Source: CAZYJD01 sp964647785 (GTDB lineage Bacteria > Bacteroidota > Bacteroidia > NS11-12g > UBA9320). Taken from it: a DNA stretch of 7,706 nt. Shown here one piece after another: positions 1 through 5,864 of this stretch. Made by a program: the position numbers and the translations under genes. Position 1 is the first letter of the stretch, and the number at the start of each line of letters is the position of its first letter. The stretch lies in assembly GCA_964647785.1 (NCBI GenBank), contig CAZYJD010000091.1:1-7706 (forward strand). The letters are read 5' to 3'. The notes beneath the pieces are model-generated. The model searched no databases. It was not told where the DNA came from and saw only the letters and a list, made by a program, of their open reading frames with translations.

Positions 1-322
1 TATAGGCTTTTACAAAGTAGACTTTGCCCTTTTCGGGTGAAGGGATTTGTCCTTCAAAGACGCCTGTCCCGGAGCCTGCTTCGATATGAAAGTCGCTGCT
101 ATCCGGCTGTCCCACGCGATTCCAGTAAAATCCCCTTGCTGTAATTTCAGCCGGATTGCCACCATCGTAGCTGATCTCCCCTTTAAGCAAAATGGCGGAG
201 CTGTCGGCATTGAATTCAGGAAGCATGGTCTTGATAGACGGAACGGCAACAGGATCATCCACTAGAGCTGTACAGGCGCTCATTATAAGCGCAATGGCCA
301 CCGATAAATAGCTTGATTTCAT
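1..322 (-). CDS. Partial secreted lipoprotein with Bacteroidota FN3-like repeat (N-terminal part, cut by window edge)
   Basis: The reading frame starts with ATG at 322-320 and stays open for 107 codons to the left edge, so only the N-terminus is visible. Residues 1-16 are a short signal peptide with a hydrophobic core, followed by Cys17 in the context IMSAC. This fits a lipobox cut by signal peptidase II, so the protein should be lipid-anchored. From about residue 50 the chain matches a repeat common in Bacteroidota surface proteins: a beta-rich unit with a GFYW core, then GSGTGVFEG, and at the window end a G-x-x-YFVKAY stretch. This is usually read as an FN3-like fold. The function is unknown; a cell-surface binding or adhesion role is only inference. 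A TATTTTTA box lies just upstream of the start. The gene is divergent from everything up to 4160. Confidence 0.75.
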   Translation of the reverse strand, partial: MKSSYLSVAIALIMSACTALVDDPVAVPSIKTMLPEFNADSSAILLKGEISYDGGNPAEITARGFYWNRVGQPDSSDFHIEAGSGTGVFEGQIPSPEKGKVYFVKAY

Positions 323-326
323 GCGG

Positions 327-334
327 TAAAAATA
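327..334 (-). promoter_or_regulatory. Candidate -7 promoter box (TATTTTTA) for the left-edge lipoprotein
   Basis: On the minus strand this reads TATTTTTA, which matches the Bacteroidota TAnnTTTG consensus at all fixed positions but the last. It ends 4 bases before the ATG at 322, the same geometry seen at 688. No convincing -33 TTG was found. The surrounding DNA is AT-rich, so a chance match is possible. Confidence 0.35.
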
Positions 335-374
335 AATATTTAAGCGAGATCCTGTTGTAAGGAAGTTAAGCGCA

Positions 375-635
375 ATGTCTTATCTCAAAATTCATTCACA
401 CTTCATGATTGCTTCATATTCCGAAAGGTCCTTTGCACATATTGCTTACATCAAAGAGCAGATGCATCGACACAAAACCGTATTGAGGCGACTGAGAGTA
501 CAGTTGCGAAACATTCAACCTGCGGAAAGAGTGGTGCTTGGTCTGATCTTCCCCATTCCCGGCTCCAGCCTCCTTTATCTGCTGTATTTCAGTATTCGTC
601 CAATGCTTCAGAAAAAGAAGCAATCGACTAATTGA
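375..635 (+). CDS. Small hypothetical protein with one C-terminal membrane segment (uncertain gene)
   Basis: This is an 86-residue frame beginning with ATG at 375; a shorter version could begin with ATG at 462 (57 residues). The N-terminal half is rich in His, Lys and Arg. Residues about 52-71 form a hydrophobic segment containing FPIPGSSLLYLLYF, followed by a basic tail (RPMLQKKK). That layout suggests a small inner-membrane protein with a cytoplasmic basic end. I do not recognise a named family. A short Pro-rich hydrophobic stretch next to basic residues is vaguely like the end of LETM1-like proteins in this phylum, but that is weak. Against it: no clear promoter box or ribosome binding site precedes it, and another frame of similar length lies opposite. 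The operon promoter at 676 sits after its stop, so it is probably transcribed separately if it is real. Confidence 0.4.
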   Translation: MSYLKIHSHFMIASYSERSFAHIAYIKEQMHRHKTVLRRLRVQLRNIQPAERVVLGLIFPIPGSSLLYLLYFSIRPMLQKKKQSTN

Positions 636-675
636 GAGTTCAGGAGAGATTCTTCAGGAATTCCATAAAATATTT

Positions 676-683
676 CACCTTTG
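676..683 (+). promoter_or_regulatory. -7 promoter box (CACCTTTG) of the five-gene operon
   Basis: CACCTTTGCA matches the Bacteroidota -7 consensus TAnnTTTG except for the first base. It ends 4 bases before the GTG at 688, so the expected transcription start falls on or next to the start codon and the mRNA would be leaderless or nearly so. About 20 bases upstream is a TTC at 653-655 rather than a TTG, so the -33 element is weak. Confidence 0.5.
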
Positions 684-687
684 CAGG

Positions 688-1086
688 GTGAAAAATCCCT
701 TTCAAATCGGCGATAAAAAGCATTTCCGCAAACGGGTACTTCCGGAGGAAACGGCCCGCTTTGAAAGCGGTGAAGTACACCCGTTTTACGGCACTTTTGC
801 GCTTGCAAGGGATGCAGAGTGGAGCAGCCGTCTTTTTGTGCTGGATATGAAAGAAGAAGACGAAGAAGGCATCGGCACCTTTGTAGAAGTTCAGCACCTC
901 TCCCCTGCCCTGGTGGGCGATGAAGTGGAGTTCACCGCAGTGTTGGTGGAACAGCAGAAGAACAACGTTATCTGCTCCATAGAGGCAAAAGTTGGAGAAC
1001 GCATGATTGCCAAAGGGCGCACCGGACAAAAGATTTTAAAAAAGGAAAAGCTGAAGCAAATCAGCGCACAGATTGAAGCATCGTGA
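688..1086 (+). CDS. Hotdog-fold thioesterase, FlK (fluoroacetyl-CoA thioesterase)-like
   Basis: This 132-residue protein starts with GTG at 688. Its sequence fits a single hotdog-fold domain that would hydrolyse an acyl-CoA or other thioester in the cytoplasm. The visible signature is YGTFALARDAEW near residues 34-45, then a strand ending in EVQHLSPA (67-74), then a beta sheet through residue 110. Thr36, Glu44 and His70 are spaced 8 and 26 residues apart, exactly the spacing of the catalytic Thr42, Glu50 and His76 of Streptomyces FlK. The true substrate is unlikely to be fluoroacetyl-CoA. The C-terminus is basic (KKEKLKQ). The N-terminus (KNPFQIGD) agrees with how relatives begin, which supports the GTG start. 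It is the first gene of the operon, and its TGA overlaps the smpB start by 4 bases. The fold is well supported; the substrate is not known. Confidence 0.85.
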   Translation: MKNPFQIGDKKHFRKRVLPEETARFESGEVHPFYGTFALARDAEWSSRLFVLDMKEEDEEGIGTFVEVQHLSPALVGDEVEFTAVLVEQQKNNVICSIEAKVGERMIAKGRTGQKILKKEKLKQISAQIEAS

Positions 1087-1529
1087 AAGAGAACAAGCGC
1101 CCCACCATAAAGAACCGCAAGGCCTCTTTTGAGTACCATCTCGAGCAGCATTTTACCGCCGGAATGGTGCTGACAGGAGCTGAGATTAAATCGGTGCGCG
1201 AAGGAAAAGTGAACATCAGCGATGCCTATTGCACCTTTACCGACAAAGGCCTGGTGGTGCGCAACATGCACATCTCGCCGTATGAACTGGCGGGCTATGC
1301 CGAACAAAACCCGCTGCGCGACCGCGTGCTATTGCTTCAGAAAAATGAACTCAAGAAACTGCAGGGCAAACTCAAGGACCAAGGTTACAGCATCATTCCC
1401 GTTCAGTTGTTTTTCGCCGAAAGCGGATATGCCAAACTGGAAATTGCGCTAGCCAAAGGAAAAAAGACTTACGACAAAAGGGAAGACATCAAACAGAAAG
1501 ACATCAAGAGAGATCTCGAAAGATATTGA
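1083..1529 (+). CDS. smpB: SsrA-binding protein SmpB
   Basis: SmpB binds tmRNA and delivers it to stalled ribosomes, so that the unfinished protein is tagged for degradation and the ribosome is freed. The 148 residues match the family from end to end: NRKASFEYHLEQHFTAG near the start, the LTGAEIKSVREGKVNISDAY core (about 30-49), ISPYE...QNPLRDRVLLL in the middle, and the basic tail KGKKTYDKREDIKQKDIKRD, which becomes helical in the ribosomal decoding site. The length is normal for this phylum. The start is GTG at 1083, inside a GTGA overlap with the thioesterase stop, so translation is probably coupled. The tmRNA gene ssrA is not in this window. Next is a PLP enzyme whose ATG lies two bases after the stop. 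Confidence 0.97.
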   Translation: MKENKRPTIKNRKASFEYHLEQHFTAGMVLTGAEIKSVREGKVNISDAYCTFTDKGLVVRNMHISPYELAGYAEQNPLRDRVLLLQKNELKKLQGKLKDQGYSIIPVQLFFAESGYAKLEIALAKGKKTYDKREDIKQKDIKRDLERY

Positions 1530-1531
1530 TT

Positions 1532-2692
1532 ATGGAAAAAAAGCAAATGAAATTCGGAACGAGGGCACTGCATGCAGGCATTGAACCCGATCCCACTACA
1601 GGAGCCATCATGACTCCCATTTTTCAAACCTCCACTTATGTGCAGGCTGCACCCGGAGACCACAAAGGTTATGAGTATGCACGGACCCAAAATCCAACCC
1701 GTGATGCGCTTCAAAAAAACCTGGCATCGCTGGAAAACGCGAATTGGGCATTGTGCTTTGGAAGCGGTATGGCGGCCACCGATGCCATCATGCGAACATT
1801 TAGGCCGGGCGACCATGTAGTGGCCACCAACGATTTGTACGGCGGCACCTATCGCATTTTCACCAAAATCTACGAAGCCTTTGGCATCCAATTCACTTTT
1901 ATCGATTTGGGAGACCTTTCGCAACTGGAAGCAGCCATTCGTCCTGAAACCCGCATGGTATGGGTTGAAACCCCCACCAACCCTATGTTGCGTATCATTG
2001 ATATTGAAAGCGTGAGTGCCATTTGCAAGGCAAAAGGGCTTCAACTGATTGTAGATAACACCTTTGCCTCGCCCTATCTACAGAACCCGCTTGATTTGGG
2101 AGCAGACTGGGTGATGCACAGCGTGACCAAATACATCAACGGGCATAGCGATGTGGTGATGGGCGTGGTGATGGGCCGTGAAGAAGCAGATCGCGAAAAG
2201 CTGGCATTTATCCAGAATTCCTGTGGAGCCGTTCCAGGGCCCCAGGATTGTTTCCTCGTGCTGCGCGGCATTAAAACCCTGCACATCCGCATGAGGCAAC
2301 ATTGCAGCAATGGAAAGGCCGTTGCGCATTTTCTCAAAAATCACCCCGCTGTAGGAAAAGTGTACTGGCCGGGCTTTGAAGAACACCCCAATCACGCGGT
2401 GGCCGCAAAACAAATGAAAGACTTTGGTGGAATGATTTCCTTTACGCTAAAAGACGATGACCTCAACAAAGCGATGAAGGTGCTTTCCGGCACAAGGCTT
2501 TTCTCTTTGGCAGAATCACTGGGTGGGGTGGAATCGCTTATCGGCCATCCGGCCAGCATGACCCACGCTTCCATTCCGCGTGAAGAGCGCATGAAATCCG
2601 GACTGGTCGATTCCCTGATTCGCCTGAGCGTTGGTATAGAAGACGAAGAAGACCTTATTGAAGACCTGAACCAGGCTTTGAACAATATATGA
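1532..2692 (+). CDS. Cystathionine gamma-synthase / gamma-lyase family PLP enzyme
   Basis: This is a cytoplasmic trans-sulfuration enzyme of the Cys/Met PLP family, 386 residues from ATG 1532. An in-frame TTG two codons earlier is less likely. Visible family marks are YEYARTQNPTR (47-57, phosphate-binding Tyr and Arg from the neighbouring subunit), FGSGMAA (76-82), the NDLYGG loop (Tyr103), VETPTNP (145-151), VDNTFASP (174-181, Asp175 contacting the PLP nitrogen), and HSVTKYINGHSD with the Schiff-base lysine at Lys200. The C-terminal SLGGVES carries the Glu typical of gamma-synthases and gamma-lyases, where beta-lyases and methionine gamma-lyases differ. KYINGHSDVVMG and the NSCGAVPGPQDC stretch resemble eukaryotic cystathionine gamma-lyases, so direction of flux (methionine synthesis or cysteine production) cannot be settled from sequence. 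Its TGA overlaps the next start as ATGA. Confidence 0.93.
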   Translation: MEKKQMKFGTRALHAGIEPDPTTGAIMTPIFQTSTYVQAAPGDHKGYEYARTQNPTRDALQKNLASLENANWALCFGSGMAATDAIMRTFRPGDHVVATNDLYGGTYRIFTKIYEAFGIQFTFIDLGDLSQLEAAIRPETRMVWVETPTNPMLRIIDIESVSAICKAKGLQLIVDNTFASPYLQNPLDLGADWVMHSVTKYINGHSDVVMGVVMGREEADREKLAFIQNSCGAVPGPQDCFLVLRGIKTLHIRMRQHCSNGKAVAHFLKNHPAVGKVYWPGFEEHPNHAVAAKQMKDFGGMISFTLKDDDLNKAMKVLSGTRLFSLAESLGGVESLIGHPASMTHASIPREERMKSGLVDSLIRLSVGIEDEEDLIEDLNQALNNI

Positions 2693-3399
2693 CCTTGCTG
2701 GCATTGGCCATGGCCCCCGGTTTGGCCATCATGATTTACATCTACTGGAAAGACCAGTTTGATCGGGAGCCCAGAAGGCTGCTGATATGGGCGTTCTTTC
2801 TTGGGGTACTAAGCGTGATACCGGTGTTCATCATTGGCAATGGTTTCAGTGCAGCAGGTGCAGGCATATCCAAAACAGAACCATGGAAGACGGCCTTCTA
2901 TGCCTTCATTGCCGTGGCACTGACCGAAGAGGCATCTAAATTTTTCTTTGTGAGGCGATTCTTATTCACCCACAAAGAATTTGACGAACCCTTCGATGGC
3001 ATCACCTATGCGGTGATGGTGTCTATGGGCTTTGCAACGCTGGAGAATATTCTTTATGTAATGCAAGGCGGCATGCAAGTGGCACTGATGCGGATGGTAA
3101 CCGCAGTTCCCGCGCATGCCACTTTCGGAGTGCTTATGGGCTATTTCATGGGCCTGGCTAAGTTCAAAAAGAACCGTTTTTTCCTGAATAGCGCCGGACT
3201 ACTGGCTGCCATGGTTTTTCACGGAGCCTATGACTTTTTTCTCATGCAGGAAAACATTCCTTTGCAGGGAACAGGGGCCATTGCCTCCTTGCTCATCGGT
3301 TTATATTTGAGCAAACAGGCCATTCGTATTCACAATGAAAATTCACCTTTCAAATGGCAATTCAGGCCCTTTGATTTTAAGCACCGAAAGAAAGGGTGA
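2689..3399 (+). CDS. PrsW family intramembrane metalloprotease
   Basis: This is a 236-residue integral membrane protein with several hydrophobic segments (about 2-20, 31-50, 67-79, 105-125, 141-158, 167-186 and 196-210). The PrsW/CAAX-protease-like signature is complete: TEEASKFF with Glu80, Glu81 and Lys84; FDGITY (102-107); GFATLEN (114-120, Glu119, Asn120); His143 in PAHATFG; and His178 in FHGAYDFF with Asp182. The paired glutamates and histidines are the expected zinc ligands within the membrane. In Bacillus subtilis PrsW makes the first cut in the anti-sigma factor RsiW; the substrate here is unknown and no sigma/anti-sigma pair lies in the window. The early DREPRR loop after the first membrane segment is also typical. 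The ATG at 2689 overlaps the preceding stop (ATGA), and the stop overlaps the next GTG. Confidence 0.92.
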   Translation: MTLLALAMAPGLAIMIYIYWKDQFDREPRRLLIWAFFLGVLSVIPVFIIGNGFSAAGAGISKTEPWKTAFYAFIAVALTEEASKFFFVRRFLFTHKEFDEPFDGITYAVMVSMGFATLENILYVMQGGMQVALMRMVTAVPAHATFGVLMGYFMGLAKFKKNRFFLNSAGLLAAMVFHGAYDFFLMQENIPLQGTGAIASLLIGLYLSKQAIRIHNENSPFKWQFRPFDFKHRKKG

Positions 3400-4160
3400 A
3401 AAAAGCAGAACTGAAAGCCTTAATGGATGAGGCCGTAGACACCTACAACCGGCCACATTTCATCGAACACGATCCGGTGGGCGTTCCTCATTGGTTCAAT
3501 AAAAAGCAGGATCAGGAAATCGCCGGACTGTTTGCCGCCACCCTGGCATGGGGCCAACGCAAAACCATCATTGAGAGTTGCAAGAAGCTCATGACCGGAA
3601 TGGATTACGCACCCCATCAGTTTGTATGTGCGTATCAGCCCAAGGATTTGAAAGTATTAAAAGGCTTTGTCCACAGAACCTTTCAGTTCGAAGACCTGCA
3701 ATACTTCCTGCGGTTTTTGCAATATTGGTATCAAAACAATGAAAGCCTTCAAAGCTTGTTCATGAGTGAGGGATCAGAAGATATAGGCCCGGGTCTGATT
3801 CGTTTTCAGCGCACTTTTTTCAGTTTAGCCGATGCCCCGGAGAGAACCCGCAAGCACGTGGCGAGTCCTGAGCGTAAAAGCGCCTGTAAAAGGCTGAACA
3901 TGTTTTTGCGATGGATGGTCAGGAAAGACGAATGCGGGGTTGACCTCGGCTTGTGGAACAACATCAGCGCATCGCAGTTGATTTGTCCCCTTGATGTGCA
4001 CAGCGGTCGTGTAGCCCGTTCACTGGGTTTGCTGAAACGGAAACAAAATGATTGGCAGGCAGCACTGGAGTTAACAAATTCCCTTCGAAAACTCGACGCA
4101 ACAGATCCCGTGAAATATGATTTTGCTTTGTTTGGATTGGGTGTGGAGGGAATACTGTAA
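3396..4160 (+). CDS. TIGR02757 family protein (DUF2400)
   Basis: This 254-residue protein belongs to the TIGR02757/DUF2400 family, of unknown function and frequent in Bacteroidota. Diagnostic stretches are LAWGQRKTII (50-59), HVASP...ACKRLNMFLRWMVR (154-176), GVDLGLW (181-187), CPLDVHSGRVARSLGL (197-212) and, near the end, DPVKYDFALFGLGV. It has no signal peptide or membrane segment, so it should be cytoplasmic. The PLDVHxGRVA motif resembles the Asp-containing motif of HhH-GPD DNA glycosylases such as endonuclease III (VDTHVxRV); a DNA-repair link is inference only. No lysine sits 18-19 residues before Asp200, where bifunctional glycosylases carry theirs. The GTG at 3396 overlaps the PrsW stop as GTGA. 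It is the last gene of the operon, with 17 bases before the converging gene. Confidence 0.9.
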   Translation: MKKAELKALMDEAVDTYNRPHFIEHDPVGVPHWFNKKQDQEIAGLFAATLAWGQRKTIIESCKKLMTGMDYAPHQFVCAYQPKDLKVLKGFVHRTFQFEDLQYFLRFLQYWYQNNESLQSLFMSEGSEDIGPGLIRFQRTFFSLADAPERTRKHVASPERKSACKRLNMFLRWMVRKDECGVDLGLWNNISASQLICPLDVHSGRVARSLGLLKRKQNDWQAALELTNSLRKLDATDPVKYDFALFGLGVEGIL

Positions 4161-4177
4161 ACGCTTTTCAAGGCCTT

Positions 4178-5710
4178 CTAGTTGCTGCCTACCCACACAA
4201 ACACCGGCATTAGATACTGGTGATCTTCATAGAAAATCAGGTATTGCCCATTGCGTATATGAAGCATGCTTGATGGCATGGGGGTCATTTTCTTTCCGTA
4301 GTCGGGTTGGAAGTTGTTGAGGCCTTTCAAAACGCCGCTTTGCTTATGGTAGTTAAAAGCGGTAATACGGGCCTGTGCGGGTCGCGTAAAAGTTTTGGGC
4401 CGTCTGTCTCGATTTCTTGTCGTTCTGCGATGTTCATTCATAAAGACGGTTAAATCCCCTCCTTCAGTAAAGGCTTCAAAGCCCCCAAATCGCACAAGGG
4501 GATCAAACAACACCTGATTGGCGGCGATGCCATTGAGCCACTGAATACTGCCATTGGGGGCGAGCTGAAAAAGCATCATTTCCTTAAAGTGATAATAGAG
4601 TTGAGAGCCTGCAATGCTTCCTCCATCGGTGGTGTACAGACGCTGCAAAATCATCAGTACTTCTCCTTGCTCTCCCACCATATACCGACGGATGTAATAC
4701 CCATCGAGTCGCTTTTTCCGCAATAGAACCCTTTGTTCACTTACATCCTTTTGCTTCCGCCAGAAATCTTCCTGAAAAGGGTGAAAGCTCAATGAAACTT
4801 TGCCTGAATCCTGGGCCATTTGGTCAAATAAGCCGTTGAAATAAAAGTAGCCATCCGATCGTCTTTTGTCTTTGTTGCCGTACAATCCAAAGATGATCAT
4901 GGAATCTCCTTCCAATTCCTTGAAGCAAGGGTCATACAGATACCATTCTTTGGATTCCAGCAGCACTATGCTTTTGGTTTTCTGTATCAGGTCTACGTCC
5001 ATCCATCCGAACGTATAGTTTACTGAGAAAGCGCGCTTCTCAACCGGCCGAAGATCATATTTCTTCAGGTAGAGTCTCAGTTTGCCTTCGCCTTGTTTTT
5101 TCGCGTATAAAAATTCCAGTAGTTCTCCCCCTTCTTTCGCCAGCAGAAAAGTATCATGCTTCAATTGTCCTTGTTCAAAGCGTGTATGGTATAGCAATTT
5201 TCTCTGTCGGAGTCCAACCTGTTCCGCTACATACCAAAGGTCTGAATCATCGCCTTCATAGAAGCTGAAGCGCTGAACCTTTTGCATCGGAAAATGCCTT
5301 TTCCATTGAAAGAAGGTATCGGTTTTTATCAGTTCAGCCCGGGTATTGATCCATGTGCGGAAACCAGAGATCCTCATTCTTTCATCGGTATAGGTGTCGT
5401 ACCATAGTAGGCCATCGCGTTGACCTGCAGCCGTGATTTCATCGTGCTCCGGATCGAAATTCACATGAAAATATTTAGAACCTTTCAAGTCTTTATCAAT
5501 GGCCCGTATGCAGGCGGTATTTCTTCCATCGCGATACACAAACCACCAGGCGGAATCGCCAGCAAAAAGAAACTCAGGAGCAGAACTGATTCTCGATTTA
5601 GGAATCATTGCACCACTTTCTGCCCACATGCCAATGCGGCCGGTATTTTGTGCCAATGCTCCCATTGCCGAAAAAAGGAGAGAAAGTAGAAAGCATTGCG
5701 TTATTCTCAT
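4178..5710 (-). CDS. Secreted protein of unknown function, 510 residues
   Basis: I do not recognise a named family. The start is placed at ATG 5710, where the protein begins MRITQCFLLSLLFSAMGALA and then Q, a clear Sec signal peptide with a likely cut after ALA (about residue 20). The frame stays open to an ATG at 5839, but that extension runs through simple repeats, would bury the signal peptide and lies upstream of the promoter box. The mature part is rich in Trp, Tyr and Phe, with many short alternating hydrophobic strands, consistent with a beta-sheet-rich or propeller-like periplasmic or outer-surface protein. There is no lipobox, and no recognisable C-terminal type IX secretion domain; the chain ends in PVFVWVGSN. 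The gene converges on the operon (17-base gap) and is divergent from the 5865 lipoprotein. Confidence 0.8.
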   Translation of the reverse strand: MRITQCFLLSLLFSAMGALAQNTGRIGMWAESGAMIPKSRISSAPEFLFAGDSAWWFVYRDGRNTACIRAIDKDLKGSKYFHVNFDPEHDEITAAGQRDGLLWYDTYTDERMRISGFRTWINTRAELIKTDTFFQWKRHFPMQKVQRFSFYEGDDSDLWYVAEQVGLRQRKLLYHTRFEQGQLKHDTFLLAKEGGELLEFLYAKKQGEGKLRLYLKKYDLRPVEKRAFSVNYTFGWMDVDLIQKTKSIVLLESKEWYLYDPCFKELEGDSMIIFGLYGNKDKRRSDGYFYFNGLFDQMAQDSGKVSLSFHPFQEDFWRKQKDVSEQRVLLRKKRLDGYYIRRYMVGEQGEVLMILQRLYTTDGGSIAGSQLYYHFKEMMLFQLAPNGSIQWLNGIAANQVLFDPLVRFGGFEAFTEGGDLTVFMNEHRRTTRNRDRRPKTFTRPAQARITAFNYHKQSGVLKGLNNFQPDYGKKMTPMPSSMLHIRNGQYLIFYEDHQYLMPVFVWVGSN

Positions 5711-5716
5711 TCGGAG

Positions 5717-5724
5717 CGAATATA
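5717..5724 (-). promoter_or_regulatory. -7 promoter box (TATATTCG) of the 510-residue secreted protein
   Basis: On the minus strand the sequence reads TATATTCG, one mismatch from TAnnTTTG, and ends 6 bases before the ATG at 5710. This favours the 5710 start over the longer frame and predicts a leaderless or nearly leaderless mRNA. No TTG lies at the -33 distance, where the heptamer repeats are found instead. Confidence 0.45.
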
Positions 5725-5725
5725 A

Positions 5726-5781
5726 GAAGGTTGAAGCGGGAAGTTGGGCGTTGGGAGTTTGAGGCTGGAAATTTGAGGTTT
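5726..5781. repeat. Run of eight degenerate 7-base repeats, plus-strand consensus GARGTTK
   Basis: Read on the plus strand from 5726, the DNA divides into eight consecutive 7-base units with no gaps. The first position is G in 8 of 8 units, the fourth is G in 7 of 8, the second is always a purine, and the sixth is T in 7 of 8. The minus strand reads as MAACYTC. The run is almost free of C on the plus strand. It begins 2 bases beyond the -7 box of the minus-strand gene and occupies its -10 to -65 region. It is not coding in the chosen annotation. Confidence 0.65.
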
Positions 5782-5849
5782 CGCCCGCCGAGAAAGGTGC
5801 AATTTGGAATCCGGAGCCAGAGATCTGTGAACTAATCATGATTCATCCT

Positions 5850-5857
5850 CATATTTG
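5850..5857 (+). promoter_or_regulatory. -7 promoter box (CATATTTG) of the TPR-like lipoprotein
   Basis: CATATTTG matches TAnnTTTG except for the first base and ends 7 bases before ATG 5865. This supports 5865 rather than the in-frame ATG at 5838, which lies upstream of the box. Only a weak GTG is present around the -33 position. Confidence 0.45.
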
Positions 5858-5864
5858 CATGGTC

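Noticed and set aside
333..342. TAAATATTTA palindrome between the divergent genes at the left as an operator
   Set aside because: Pure AT palindromes are common by chance in AT-rich intergenic DNA and nothing else supports it.
640..1307. Minus-strand frames of 129 and 138 residues opposite the thioesterase and smpB
   Set aside because: They overlap each other and two certain genes on the other strand, and show no recognisable domain.
1526..1531. TTG start at 1526 for the cystathionine gamma-synthase/lyase, overlapping the smpB stop
   Set aside because: ATG at 1532 is only two codons later and is the stronger start codon; family N-termini do not need the extra residues.
1469..2044. 191-residue minus-strand frame opposite the PLP enzyme
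   Set aside because: Its composition is a shadow of the strongly conserved plus-strand gene, and no family features or promoter are seen.
4170..4177. AAGGCCTT palindrome as a bidirectional terminator
   Set aside because: Eight bases with no loop cannot form a stable hairpin; kept only as part of the shared 12-mer observation.
5711..5839. N-terminal extension of the 510-residue secreted protein to ATG 5839
   Set aside because: It passes through the heptamer repeats, would place a signal peptide 43 residues into the chain, and starts upstream of the TATATTCG box.
5838..5864. Upstream ATG starts at 5838 and 5859 for the TPR-like lipoprotein
   Set aside because: They add MIHPHICMV ahead of a normal lipoprotein signal; the 5838 ATG precedes the promoter box, and MKKILFLL at 5865 is the natural start.
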